The notes beneath the pieces are model-generated. The model had not been told where the DNA came from and did no database searches. It worked only from the letters and a program-made list of their open reading frames with translations. DNA of 64,000 nucleotides from Toxonevra muliebris (lineage: Eukaryota; Arthropoda; Insecta; Diptera; Pallopteridae): the NCBI GenBank assembly GCA_963691655.1, contig CAVNUY010000056.1:1-64000 (forward strand), read 5' to 3'. Positions 1 through 10,480 of this stretch are shown one piece after another (position 1 is the first letter of the stretch; each line of letters starts with the position of its first letter). Position numbers and translations under genes: made by a program.

Positions 1-360
1 GAAATTAAAATTCGAAATTTAAATTCGAAATTGAAATTCGAAATTAAACTTCGAAATTAAAATTCGAAATTAAAATTCGAAATTAAAATTCGAAATTAAA
101 ATTCGAAATTGAAATTCGAAATTAAAATTCGAAATTAAAATTCGAAATTAAAATTCGAAATTGAAATTCGAAATTAAAATTCGAAATTAAAATTCGAAAT
201 TAAAATTCGAAATTAAAATTCGAAATTAAAATTCGAAATTGAAATTCGAAATTAAAATTCGAAATTAAAATTCGGAATTAAAATTCGAAATTGAAATTCG
301 AAATTAAAATTCGAAATTAAAATTCGAAATTAAAATTCGAAATTAAAATTCGAAATTGAA

Positions 361-640
361 ATTCGAAACTAAAATTCGAAATTTAAATTCGAAATTGAAA
401 TTCGAAATTAAAACTCGAAATTTAAATTCGAAATTAAAATTCGAAATTGAAATTCGAAATTAAACTTCGAAGTTAAAATTCGAAATTAAAATTCGAAATT
501 AAAATTCGAAATTAAAATTCGAAATTTAAATTTGAAATTAAAATTCGAAATTAAAATTCGAAATTAAAATTCGAAATTAAAATTCGAAATTAAAATTCGA
601 AATTAAAATTCGAAATTAAAATTCGAAATTGAAATTCGAA
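361..640 (+). repeat. Higher-order module, copy 1 (6,591-bp spacing)
   Basis: This is a module of variant units in fixed order: the ACTC variant, GAAATTTAAATTC, a CTT variant, plain units, then a unit whose CpG is changed to TG (TTTG, G at 534). The same markers recur at 7,005, 7,125 and 7,216, exactly 6,591 bp (507 units) downstream of 414, 534 and 625. A private G change at about 472 distinguishes this copy. Its complement also appears just right of the orientation switch. Confidence 0.75.
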
Positions 641-740
641 ATTAAAATTCGAAATTAAAATTCGAAATTAAAATTCGAAATTAAAATTCGAAATTAAAAT
701 TCGAAATTAAAATTCGAAATTAAAATTCGAAATTGAAATT

Positions 741-1417
741 CGAAATTAAAATTCAAAATTAAAATTCGAAATTGAAATTCGAAATTAAAATTCGAAATTT
801 AAATTCGAAATTGAAATTCGAAATTAAAATTCGAAATTTAAATTCGAAATTAAAATTCGAAATTGAAATTCGAAATTAAACTTCGAAATTAAAATTCGAA
901 ATTAAAATTCGAAATTGAAATTCGAAACTAAAATTCGAAATTAAAATTCGAAATTAAAATTCGAAATTGAAATTCGAAATTGAAATTCGAAATTAAAATT
1001 CGAAATTAAAATTCGAAATTAAAATTCGAAATTAAAATTCGGAATTAAAATTCGAAATTGAAATTCGAAATTAAAATTCGAAATTAAAATTCGAAATTAA
1101 AATTCGAAATTAAAATTCGAAATTAAAATTCGAAATTGAAATTCGAAATTAAAATTCGAAATTTAAATTCGAAATTGAAATTCGAAATTAAAATTCGAAA
1201 TTAAAATTCGAAATTGAAATTCGAAATTAAACTTCGAAATTAAAATTCGAAATTAAAATTCGAAATTAAAATTCGAAATTAAAATTCGAAATTGAAATTC
1301 GAAATTAAAATTCGAAATTAAAATTCGAAATTAAAATTCGAAATTAAAATTCGAAATTGAAATTCGAAATTAAAATTCGAAATTGAAATTCGAAATTAAA
1401 ATTCGAAATTAAAATTC
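741..1417 (+). repeat. Satellite segment, copy 1 of 3 (1,365 / 4,615 bp spacing)
   Basis: Marker units are a CpG-to-CA unit (C at 754), a CTT variant, GAAACTAAAATTC (C at 928), a GGA variant (1,041) and another CTT variant (C at 1,232). All recur at exactly +1,365 bp (105 units), and the CA, ACT and terminal GGA markers checked recur at +4,615 bp (355 units). G variants at 1,294, 1,359 and 1,385 also recur at +1,365. The match with copy 2 stops near 1,418, whereas the match with copy 3 continues to about 1,540. Confidence 0.8.
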
Positions 1418-1534
1418 GGAATTAAAATTCGAAATTGAAATTCGAAATTAAAATTCGAAATTAAAATTCGAAATTGAAATTCGAAATTAAAATTCGAAAT
1501 TAAAATTCGAAATTAAAATTCGAAATTGAAATTC

Positions 1535-3679
1535 GAAATTAAAATTCGGAATTAAAATTCGAAATTGAAATTCGAAATTAAAATTCGAAATTAAAATTCG
1601 AAATTAAAATTCGAAATTAAAATTCGAAATTGAAATTCGAAATTAAAATTCGAAATTTAAATTCGAAATTGAAATTCGAAATTAAAACTCGAAATTTAAA
1701 TTCGAAATTAAAATTCGAAATTGAAATTCGAAATTAAAATTCGAAATTGAAATTCGAAATTAAAATTCGAAATTAAAATTCGAAATTAAAATTCGAAATT
1801 AAAATTCGAAATTGAAATTCGAAATTAAAATTCGAAATTTAAATTTGAAATTAAAATTCGAAATTAAAATTCGAAATTAAAATTCGAAATTAAAATTTGA
1901 AATTAAAATTCGAAATTAAAATTCGAAATTAAAATTCGAAATTAAAATTCGAAATTAAAATTCGAAATTAAAATTCGAAATTAAAATTCGAAATTGAAAT
2001 TCGAAATTAAAATTCGAAATTTAAATTTGAAATTAAAATTCGAAATTAAAATTCGGAATTAAAATTCGAAATTAAAATTCGAAATTAAAATTCGAAATTG
2101 AAATTCGAAATTAAAATTCAAAATTAAAATTCGAAATTGAAATTCGAAATTAAAATTCGAAATTTAAATTCGAAATTGAAATTCGAAATTAAAATTCGAA
2201 ATTTAAATTCGAAATTAAAATTCGAAATTGAAATTCGAAATTAAACTTCGAAATTAAAATTCGAAATTAAAATTCGAAATTGAAATTCGAAACTAAAATT
2301 CGAAATTAAAATTCGAAATTAAAATTCGAAATTGAAATTCGAAATTGAAATTCGAAATTAAAATTCGAAATTAAAATTCGAAATTAAAATTCGAAATTAA
2401 AATTCGGAATTAAAATTCGAAATTGAAATTCGAAATTAAAATTCGAAATTAAAATTCGAAATTAAAATTCGAAATTAAAATTCGAAATTAAAATTCGAAA
2501 TTGAAATTCGAAATTAAAATTCGAAATTTAAATTCGAAATTGAAATTCGAAATTAAAATTCGAAATTAAAATTCGAAATTGAAATTCGAAATTAAACTTC
2601 GAAATTAAAATTCGAAATTAAAATTCGAAATTAAAATTCGAAATTAAAATTCGAAATTGAAATTCGAAATTAAAATTCGAAATTAAAATTCGAAATTAAA
2701 ATTCGAAATTAAAATTCGAAATTGAAATTCGAAATTAAAATTCGAAATTGAAATTCGAAATTAAAATTCGAAATTAAAATTCGAAATTTAAATTCGAAAT
2801 TGAAATTCGAAACTAAAATTCGAAATTGAAATTCGAAATTAAAATTCGAAATTAAAATTCGAAATTAAAATTCGAAATTGAAATTCGAAATTGAAATTCG
2901 AAATTAAAATTCGAAATTAAAATTCGAAATTAAAATTCGAAATTTAAATTCGAAATTAAAATTCGAAATTGAAATTCGAAATTAAAATTCGAAATTAAAA
3001 TTCGGAATTAAAATTCGAAATTGAAATTCGAAATTAAAATTCGAAATTAAAATTCGAAATTAAAATTCGAAATTAAAATTCGAAATTGAAATTCGAAATT
3101 AAAATTCGAAATTAAAATTCGAAATTTAAATTCGAAATTAAAATTCGAAATTGAAATTCGAAATTAAAATTCGAAATTAAAATTCGAAATTAAAATTCGA
3201 AATTTAAATTCGAAATTGAAATTCGAAATTAAAATTCGAAATTAAAATTCGAAATTGAAATTCGAAATTAAAATTCGAAATTAAAATTCGAAATTAAAAT
3301 TCGAAATTTAAATTCGAAATTAAAATTCGAAATTGAAATTCGAAATTAAAATTCGAAATTAAAATTCGGAATTAAAATTCGAAATTGAAATTCGAAATTA
3401 AAATTCGAAATTAAAATTCGAAATTAAAATTCGAAATTAAAATTCGAAATTGAAATTCGAAATTAAAATTCGAAATTAAAATTCGAAATTAAAATTCGAA
3501 ATTAAAATTCGAAATTAAAATTCGAAATTAAAATTCGAAATTTAAATTCGAAATTAAAATTCGAAATTGAAATTCGAAATTAAAATTCGAAATTAAAATT
3601 CGGAATTAAAATTCGAAATTGAAATTCGAAATTAAAATTCGAAATTAAAATTCGAAATTAAAATTCGAAATTAAAATTC
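1535..3679 (+). repeat. Segmental duplication, copy 1 (3,250-bp spacing)
   Basis: Rare markers here recur 3,250 bp (250 units) downstream: the GGA unit at 1,548, ACTC at 1,681-1,690, TTTG at 1,847, CA at 2,119, ACT at 2,293 and GGA at 3,001. One extra plain unit in copy 2 after 6,251 shifts the offset to 3,263 locally; it returns to 3,250 near 3,301 and is 3,263 again at 3,601. Similarity fades after about 3,680. Edges are approximate. Confidence 0.8.
2106..2782 (+). repeat. Satellite segment, copy 2 of 3
   Basis: The markers of copy 1 recur here at 2,119 (CA unit), 2,293 (ACT unit), 2,405 (GGA unit) and 2,597 (CTT unit), all +1,365 bp. It lacks the GGA variant that copies 1 and 3 share at their right end (1,417 and 6,032). 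The segment also lies inside the larger 3,250-bp duplication, whose second member carries copy 3. Confidence 0.8.
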
Positions 3680-4784
3680 GAAATTGAAATTCGAAATTAA
3701 AATTCGAAATTAAAATTCGAAATTAAAATTCGAAATTAAAATTCGAAATTAAAATTCGAAATTAAAATTCGAAATTAAAATTCGAAATTTAAATTCGAAA
3801 TTGAAATTCGAAATTAAACTTCGAAATTAAAATTCGAAATTAAAATTCGAAATTTAAATTCGAAATTGAAATTCGAAATTAAAATTCGAAATTAAAATTC
3901 GAAATTGAAATTCGAAATTAAACTTCGAAATTAAAATTCGAAATTAAAATTCGAAATTAAAATTCGAAATTAAAATTCGAAATTGAAATTCGAAATTAAA
4001 ATTCGAAATTAAAATTCGAAATTAAAATTCGAAATTAAAATTCGAAATTGAAATTCGAAATTAAAATTCGAAATTAAAATTCGAAATTAAAATTCGAAAT
4101 TAAAATTCGAAATTAAAATTCGAAATTGAAATTCGAAATTAAAATTCGAAATTAAAATTCGAAATTAAAATTCGAAATTAAAATTCGAAATTGAAATTCG
4201 AAATTAAAATTCGAAATTTAAATTCGAAATTGAAATTCGAAATTAAAACTCGAAATTTAAATTCGAAATTAAAATTCGAAATTTAAATTCGAAATTGAAA
4301 TTCGAAATTAAAATTCGAAATTAAAATTCGAAATTGAAATTCGAAATTAAACTTCGAAATTAAAATTCGAAATTAAAATTCGAAATTAAAATTCGAAATT
4401 AAAATTCGAAATTGAAATTCGAAATTAAAATTCGAAATTAAAATTCGAAATTAAAATTCGAAATTAAAATTCGAAATTGAAATTCGAAATTAAAATTCGA
4501 AATTAAAATTCGAAATTAAAATTCGAAATTAAAATTCGAAATTTAAATTCGAAATTGAAATTCGAAATTAAACTTCGAAATTAAAATTCGAAATTAAAAT
4601 TCGAAATTAAAATTCGAAATTAAAATTCGAAATTGAAATTCGAAATTAAAATTCGAAATTAAAATTCGAAATTAAAATTCGAAATTGAAATTCGAAATTA
4701 AAATTCGAAATTAAAATTCGAAATTAAAATTCGAAATTAAAATTCGAAATTAAAATTCGAAATTGAAATTCGAAATTAAAATTC
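3680..4784 (+). repeat. Satellite stretch between the 3,250-bp copies
   Basis: The same 13-bp satellite continues with no counterpart at the +3,250 offset. A recurring short module (GAAATTTAAATTC, G variant, CTT variant, plain units, G variant) appears near 3,784, 4,320 and 4,550, so this stretch has its own local higher-order structure. Nothing else is seen. Confidence 0.7.
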
Positions 4785-6942
4785 GAAATTAAAATTCGGA
4801 ATTAAAATTCGAAATTGAAATTCGAAATTAAAATTCGAAATTAAAATTCGAAATTAAAATTCGAAATTAAAATTCGAAATTGAAATTCGAAATTAAAATT
4901 CGAAATTTAAATTCGAAATTGAAATTCGAAATTAAAACTCGAAATTTAAATTCGAAATTAAAATTCGAAATTGAAATTCGAAATTAAAATTCGAAATTGA
5001 AATTCGAAATTAAAATTCGAAATTAAAATTCGAAATTAAAATTCGAAATTAAAATTCGAAATTGAAATTCGAAATTAAAATTCGAAATTTAAATTTGAAA
5101 TTAAAATTCGAAATTAAAATTCGAAATTAAAATTCGAAATTAAAATTTGAAATTAAAATTCGAAATTAAAATTCGAAATTAAAATTCGAAATTAAAATTC
5201 GAAATTAAAATTCGAAATTAAAATTCGAAATTAAAATTCGAAATTGAAATTCGAAATTAAAATTCGAAATTTAAATTTGAAATTAAAATTCGAAATTAAA
5301 ATTCGAAATTAAAATTCGAAATTAAAATTCGAAATTAAAATTCGAAATTGAAATTCGAAATTAAAATTCAAAATTAAAATTCGAAATTGAAATTCGAAAT
5401 TAAAATTCGAAATTTAAATTCGAAATTGAAATTCGAAATTAAAATTCGAAATTTAAATTCGAAATTAAAATTCGAAATTGAAATTCGAAATTAAACTTCG
5501 AAATTAAAATTCGAAATTAAAATTCGAAATTGAAATTCGAAACTAAAATTCGAAATTAAAATTCGAAATTAAAATTCGAAATTGAAATTCGAAATTGAAA
5601 TTCGAAATTAAAATTCGAAATTAAAATTCGAAATTAAAATTCGAAATTAAAATTCGGAATTAAAATTCGAAATTGAAATTCGAAATTAAAATTCGAAATT
5701 AAAATTCGAAATTAAAATTCGAAATTAAAATTCGAAATTAAAATTCGAAATTGAAATTCGAAATTAAAATTCGAAATTTAAATTCGAAATTGAAATTCGA
5801 AATTAAAATTCGAAATTAAAATTCGAAATTGAAATTCGAAATTAAACTTCGAAATTAAAATTCGAAATTAAAATTCGAAATTAAAATTCGAAATTAAAAT
5901 TCGAAATTGAAATTCGAAATTAAAATTCGAAATTAAAATTCGAAATTAAAATTCGAAATTAAAATTCGAAATTGAAATTCGAAATTAAAATTCGAAATTG
6001 AAATTCGAAATTAAAATTCGAAATTAAAATTCGGAATTAAAATTCGAAATTGAAATTCGAAATTAAAATTCGAAATTAAAATTCGAAATTGAAATTCGAA
6101 ATTAAAATTCGAAATTAAAATTCGAAATTAACATTCGAAATTGAAATTCGAAATTAAAATTCGAAATTAAAATTCGAAATTAAAATTCGAAATTTAAATT
6201 CGAAATTAAAATTCGAAATTGAAATTCGAAATTAAAATTCGAAATTAAAATTCGGAATTAAAATTCGAAATTGAAATTCGAAATTAAAATTCGAAATTAA
6301 AATTCGAAATTAAAATTCGAAATTAAAATTCGAAATTAAAATTCGAAATTGAAATTCGAAATTAAAATTCGAAATTAAAATTCGAAATTTAAATTCGAAA
6401 TTAAAATTCGAAATTGAAATTCGAAATTAAAATTCGAAATTAAAATTCGAAATTTAAATTCGAAATTGAAATTCGAAATTAAAATTCGAAATTAAAATTC
6501 GAAATTGAAATTCGAAATTAAAATTCGAAATTAAAATTCGAAATTAAAATTCGAAATTTAAATTCGAAATTAAAATTCGAAATTGAAATTCGAAATTAAA
6601 ATTCGAAATTAAAATTCGGAATTAAAATTCGAAATTGAAATTCGAAATTAAAATTCGAAATTAAAATTCGAAATTAAAATTCGAAATTAAAATTCGAAAT
6701 TGAAATTCGAAATTAAAATTCGAAATTAAAATTCGAAATTAAAATTCGAAATTGAAATTCGAAATTAAAATTCGAAATTAAAATTCGAAATTAAAATTCG
6801 AAATTTAAATTCGAAATTAAAATTCGAAATTGAAATTCGAAATTAAAATTCGAAATTAAAATTCGGAATTAAAATTCGAAATTGAAATTCGAAATTAAAA
6901 TTCGAAATTAAAATTCGAAATTAAAATTCGAAATTAAAATTC
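4785..6942 (+). repeat. Segmental duplication, copy 2 (3,250-bp spacing)
   Basis: This is the counterpart of 1,535-3,679, with markers at 4,798 (GGA), 4,931-4,940 (ACTC), 5,097 (TTTG), 5,369 (CA), 5,543 (ACT), 6,251 (GGA) and 6,611-6,620 (GGA). The flanking order just before 4,785 differs from copy 1 by one or more plain units, which places the left edge close to here. Confidence 0.8.
5356..6032 (+). repeat. Satellite segment, copy 3 of 3
   Basis: The CA unit at 5,369 and ACT unit at 5,543 lie exactly 3,250 bp after copy 2. At the right end it carries the GGA variant (6,032) found in copy 1 but not in copy 2, so it shares features with both. A private variant (AACATTC) occurs near 6,131, just downstream. 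Confidence 0.78.
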
Positions 6943-7124
6943 GAAATTGAAATTCGAAATTAAAATTCGAAATTTAAATTCGAAATTGAAATTCGAAATT
7001 AAAACTCGAAATTTAAATTCGAAATTAAAATTCGAAATTGAAATTCGAAATTAAACTTCGAAATTAAAATTCGAAATTAAAATTCGAAATTAAAATTCGA
7101 AATTAAAATTCGAAATTTAAATTT
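6748..7124 (+). repeat. Left arm of long inverted repeat flanking the switch
   Basis: Read backwards from 7,124, the unit order is: a GAAATTTAAATTT unit, four plain units, the CTT variant (7,047), a G variant, plain, a GAAATTTAAATTC unit, the ACTC variant (6,995), a G variant, GAAATTTAAATTC, plain, a G variant (6,943), four plain, a G variant, the GGA variant (6,865), two plain, a G variant, and so on to the G variant at 6,748. The complement of this order is found at 7,918-8,281, differing by the number of plain units in two places and by one base change. The arm lies 793 bp (61 units) from its partner. Confidence 0.82.
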
Positions 7125-7231
7125 GAAATTAAAATTCGAAATTAAAATTCGAAATTAAAATTCGAAATTAAAATTCGAAATTAAAATTCGAAATTAAAAT
7201 TCGAAATTAAAATTCGAAATTGAAATTCGAA
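6952..7231 (+). repeat. Higher-order module, copy 2 (6,591-bp spacing)
   Basis: This is the counterpart of 361-640. The ACTC marker (7,005), the TTTG marker (7,125) and the next G-variant unit (7,216) all sit at +6,591 bp. Most of it (6,952-7,124) also forms the inner part of the left arm of the inverted repeat around the switch, so this module exists in both polarities within about 1.1 kb. Confidence 0.75.
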
Positions 7232-7241
7232 ATTAAAATTC

Positions 7242-7358
7242 GAAATTTAAATTCGAAATTGAAATTCGAAATTAAAATTCGAAATTTAGATTCGAAATTA
7301 AAATTCGAAATTAAAATTCGAAATTGAAATTCGAAATTGAAATTCGAAATTTAAATTC
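7242..7358 (+). repeat. Local 117-bp duplicate, copy 1
   Basis: Nine units contain the rare GAAATTTAGATTC variant (G at 7,289) followed by two plain, two G-variant and one GAAATTTAAATTC unit. The same order recurs 273 bp (21 units) downstream. It lies in the 793-bp spacer of the inverted repeat. Confidence 0.85.
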
Positions 7359-7514
7359 GAAATTGAAATTCGAAATTAAAATTCGAAATTAAAATTCGGA
7401 ATTAAAATTCGAAATTGAAATTCGAAATTAAAATTCGAAATTAAAATTCGAAATTAAAATTCGAAATTAAAATTCGAAATTAAAATTCGAAATTGAAATT
7501 CGAAATTAAAATTC

Positions 7515-7631
7515 GAAATTTAAATTCGAAATTGAAATTCGACATTAAAATTCGAAATTTAGATTCGAAATTAAAATTCGAAATTAAAATTCGAAATTGA
7601 AATTCGAAATTGAAATTCGAAATTTAAATTC
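7515..7631 (+). repeat. Local 117-bp duplicate, copy 2
   Basis: Second copy of 7,242-7,358, with TTTAGATTC at 7,558-7,566. It carries a private GACATTAAAATTC unit at 7,541 where copy 1 has a plain unit. It lies 250 bp before the orientation switch. Confidence 0.85.
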
Positions 7632-7865
7632 GAAATTAAAATTCGAAATTGAAATTCGAAATTAAAATTCGAAATTTAAATTCGAAATTGAAATTCGAAA
7701 TTAAAATTCGAAATTAAAATTCGAAATTGAAATTCGAAATTTAAATTCGAAATTGAAATTCGAAATTAAAATTCGAAATTGAAATTCGAAATTAAAATTC
7801 GAAATTAAAATTCGAAATTAAAATTCGAAATTAAAATTCGAAATTGAAATTCGAAATTAAAATTC

Positions 7866-7891
7866 GGAATTAAAATTCGGATTTTAATTTC
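7866..7891. other. Satellite orientation switch (inversion junction)
   Basis: The last forward unit is GGAATTAAAATTC (7,866-7,878) and the next 13 bp are GGATTTTAATTTC (7,879-7,891), one substitution away from the inverted consensus. The arms ATTAAAAT (7,869-7,876) and ATTTTAAT (7,881-7,888) form a perfect inverted repeat around TCGG, centred at 7,878/7,879 in the CpG junction. No base is gained or lost relative to the 13-bp register. It is the only stable polarity change I see in the window. Joining in TTCGAA, which is itself a palindrome, could happen without a scar. Confidence 0.95.
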
Positions 7892-10480
7892 GAATTTTAA
7901 TTTCGAATTTTAATTTCAAATTTAAATTTCGAATTTTAATTTCGAATTTTAATTTCGAAGTTTAATTTCGAATTTCAATTTCGAATTTTAATTTCGAATT
8001 TAAATTTCGAGTTTTAATTTCGAATTTCAATTTCGAATTTAAATTTCGAATTTTAATTTCGAATTTTAATTTCGAATTTCAATTTCGAATTTTAATTTCG
8101 AATTTTAATTTCGAATTTTAATTTCGAATTTTAATTTCGAATTTCAATTTCGAATTTTAATTCCGAATTTTAATTTCGAATTTTAATTTCGAATTTCAAT
8201 TTCGAATTTTAATTTCGAATTTTAATTTCGAATTTTAATTTCGAATTTTAATTTCGAATTTTAATTTCGAATTTCAATTTCGAATTTCAATTTCGAATTT
8301 TAATTTCGAATTTTAATTTCGAATTTTAATTTCGAATTTTAATTTCGAATTTTAATTTCGAATTTCAATTTCGAAGTTTAATTTCGAATTTCAATTTCGA
8401 ATTTTAATTTCGAATTTAAATTTCGAGTTTTAATTTCGAATTTCAATTTCGAATTTAAATTTCGAATTTTAATTTCGAATTTCAATTTCGAATTTTAATT
8501 TCGAATTTTAATTTCGAATTTTAATTTCGAATTTTAATTTCGAATTTCAATTTCGAATTTAAATTTCGAATTTTAATTTCGAATTATAATTTCGAATTTT
8601 AATTTCTAATTTTAATTTCGAATTTCAATTTCGAATTTTAATTTCGAATTTTAATTTCGAATTTTAATTTCGAATTTTAATTTCGAATTTCAATTTCGAA
8701 TTTTAATTTCGAATTTTAATTTCGAATTTTAATTTCGAATTTTAATTTCGAAGTTTAATTTCGAATTTCAATTTCGAATTTTAATTTCGAATTTTAATTT
8801 CGAATTTCAATTTCGAATTTAAATTTCGAATTTTAATTTCGAATTTCAATTTCGAATTTTAATTTCGAATTTCAATTTCGAATTTTAATTCCGAATTTTA
8901 ATTTCGAATTTTAATTTCGAATTTTAATTTCGAATTTTAATTTCGAATTTCAATTTCGAATTTCAATTTCGAATTTTAATTTCGAATTTTAATTTCGAAT
9001 TTTAGTTTCGAATTTCAATTTCGAATTTTAATTTCGAATTTTAATTTCGAAGTTTAATTTCGAATTTCAATTTCGAATTTTAATTTCGAATTTAAATTTC
9101 GAATTTTAATTTCGAATTTCAATTTCGAATTTAAATTTCGAATTTTAATTTCGAATTTCAATTTCGAATTTTAATTTTGAATTTTAATTTCGAATTTCAA
9201 TTTCGAATTTTAATTTCGAATTTTAATTTCGAATTTAAATTTCGAATTTTAATTTCGAATTTCAATTTCGATTTTTAATTTCGAATTTTAATTTCGAAGT
9301 TTAATTTCGAATTTCAATTTCGAATTTTAATTTCGAATTTAAATTTCGAATTTTAATTTCGAATTTCAATTTCGAATTTAAATTTCGAATTTTAATTTCG
9401 AATTTCGATTTCGAATTTCAATTTTGAATTTTAATTTCGAATTTTAATTTCGAATTTTAATTTCGAATTTTAATTTCGAATTTTAATTTTGAATTTCAAT
9501 TTCGAATTTTAATTTCGAATTTCAATTTCGAATTTTAATTTCAATTTCGAAATTTAATTCCAAATTTAATTCCGAATTTTAATTTCGAATTTTAATTTCG
9601 AATTTCAATTTCGAATTTTAATTTCGAATTTTAATTTCGAATTTCAATTTCGAATTTTAATTTCGAATTTCAATTTCGAATTTAAATTTCGAATTTCAAT
9701 TTCGAATTTTAATTTCGAATTTTAATTTCGAATTTCAATTTCGAATTTTAATTTCGAATTTTAATTTCGAAGTTTAATTTCGAATTTCAATTTCGAATTT
9801 TAATTTCGAATTTAAATTTCGAATTTTAATTTCGAATTTCAATTTCGAATTTAAATTTCGAATTTTAATTTCGAATTTCAATTTCGAATTTTAATTTCGA
9901 ATTTTAATTTCGAATTTTAGTTTCGAATTTTAATTTCGAATTTTAATTTCGAATTTAAATTTCGAATTTTAATTTCGAATTTTAATTTCGAATTTCAATT
10001 TCGAATTTCAATTTCGAATTTTAATTTCGAATTTTAATTTCGAATCTAAATTTCGAATTTTAATTTCGAATTTCAATTTCGAATTTAAATTTCGAATTTT
10101 AATTTCGAATTTCAATTTCGAATTTTAATTTCGAATTTTAATTTCGAATTTTAATTACGAATTTTAATTTCGAATTTTAATTTCGAATTTTAATTTCGAA
10201 TTTTAATTTCGAATTTTAATTTCGAATTTTAATTTCAAATTTAAATTTCGAATTTTAATTTCGAATTTCAATTTCGAATTTTAATTTCGAATTTTAATTT
10301 CGAAGTTTAATTTCGAATTTCAATTTCGAATTTTAATTTCGAATTTAAATTTCGAGTTTTAATTTCGAATTTCAATTTCGAATTTAAATTTCGAATTTTA
10401 ATTTCGAATTTCAATTTCGAATTTTAATTTCGAATTTTAATTTCGAATTTTAATTTCGAATTTTAATTTCGAATTTTAAT
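7879..10480 (-). repeat. Inverted type A subarray (variant-rich), copy 1
   Basis: It is rich in GAATTTCAATTTC, GAATTTAAATTTC, GAAGTTTAATTTC and GAGTTTTAATTTC, the complements of the forward-block variants, so this is the closest relative of 1-7,878. Special markers are a 6-bp half-unit AATTTC at 9,543-9,548, GAATCT (C at 10,046) and TAATTACG (C at 10,158). The segment from 9.54 kb on best matches the type A copy near 19.53-20.46 kb, with offsets of 9,992-10,006 bp. Confidence 0.75.
7918..8281 (-). repeat. Right arm of long inverted repeat flanking the switch
   Basis: The unit series runs AAATTTAAATTTC (7,918), two plain, GAAG variant (7,957), C variant (7,970), plain, GAATTTAAATTTC (7,996), GAG variant (8,009), C variant, GAATTTAAATTTC, two plain, C variant (8,074), four plain, C variant, CC variant (8,152), two plain, C variant (8,191), five plain, C variant (8,269). 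This is the mirror image of 6,748-7,124, with two plain units instead of four next to the marker, one extra plain unit near 8,061, and plain in place of GAAATTTAAATTC at one site. It shows that the two orientations share the same higher-order repeat. Confidence 0.82.

Larger units (their letters stand above)
1..7878 (+). repeat. 13-bp satellite array, forward block (GAAATTAAAATTC)
   Basis: Continuous head-to-tail 13-bp units with consensus GAAATTAAAATTC. Recurrent single-base variants are GAAATTGAAATTC (very common), GAAATTTAAATTC, GGAATTAAAATTC, GAAATTAAACTTC, GAAATTAAAACTC and GAAACTAAAATTC. Each unit joins the next through TTCGAA, so there is one CpG per 13 bp. Duplication offsets measured here (273, 1365, 3250, 4615, 6591 bp) are all exact multiples of 13, so register is kept. 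Every unit carries a TAA and the frame rotates by one per unit, which closes all reading frames about every 39 bp. No gene, RNA gene or unique sequence is seen. The block is probably heterochromatic satellite; no function is inferred. Confidence 0.97.

Noticed and set aside
7861..7900. Fold-back assembly or sequencing artefact at the polarity flip
   Set aside because: The unit order immediately left and right of the junction is not mirror-symmetric: reading outwards, left is GGA, plain, G variant, four plain; right is plain, plain, then an A variant. Matching arms are 793 bp apart. A simple fold-back would mirror at the junction. Reads are still needed for proof.
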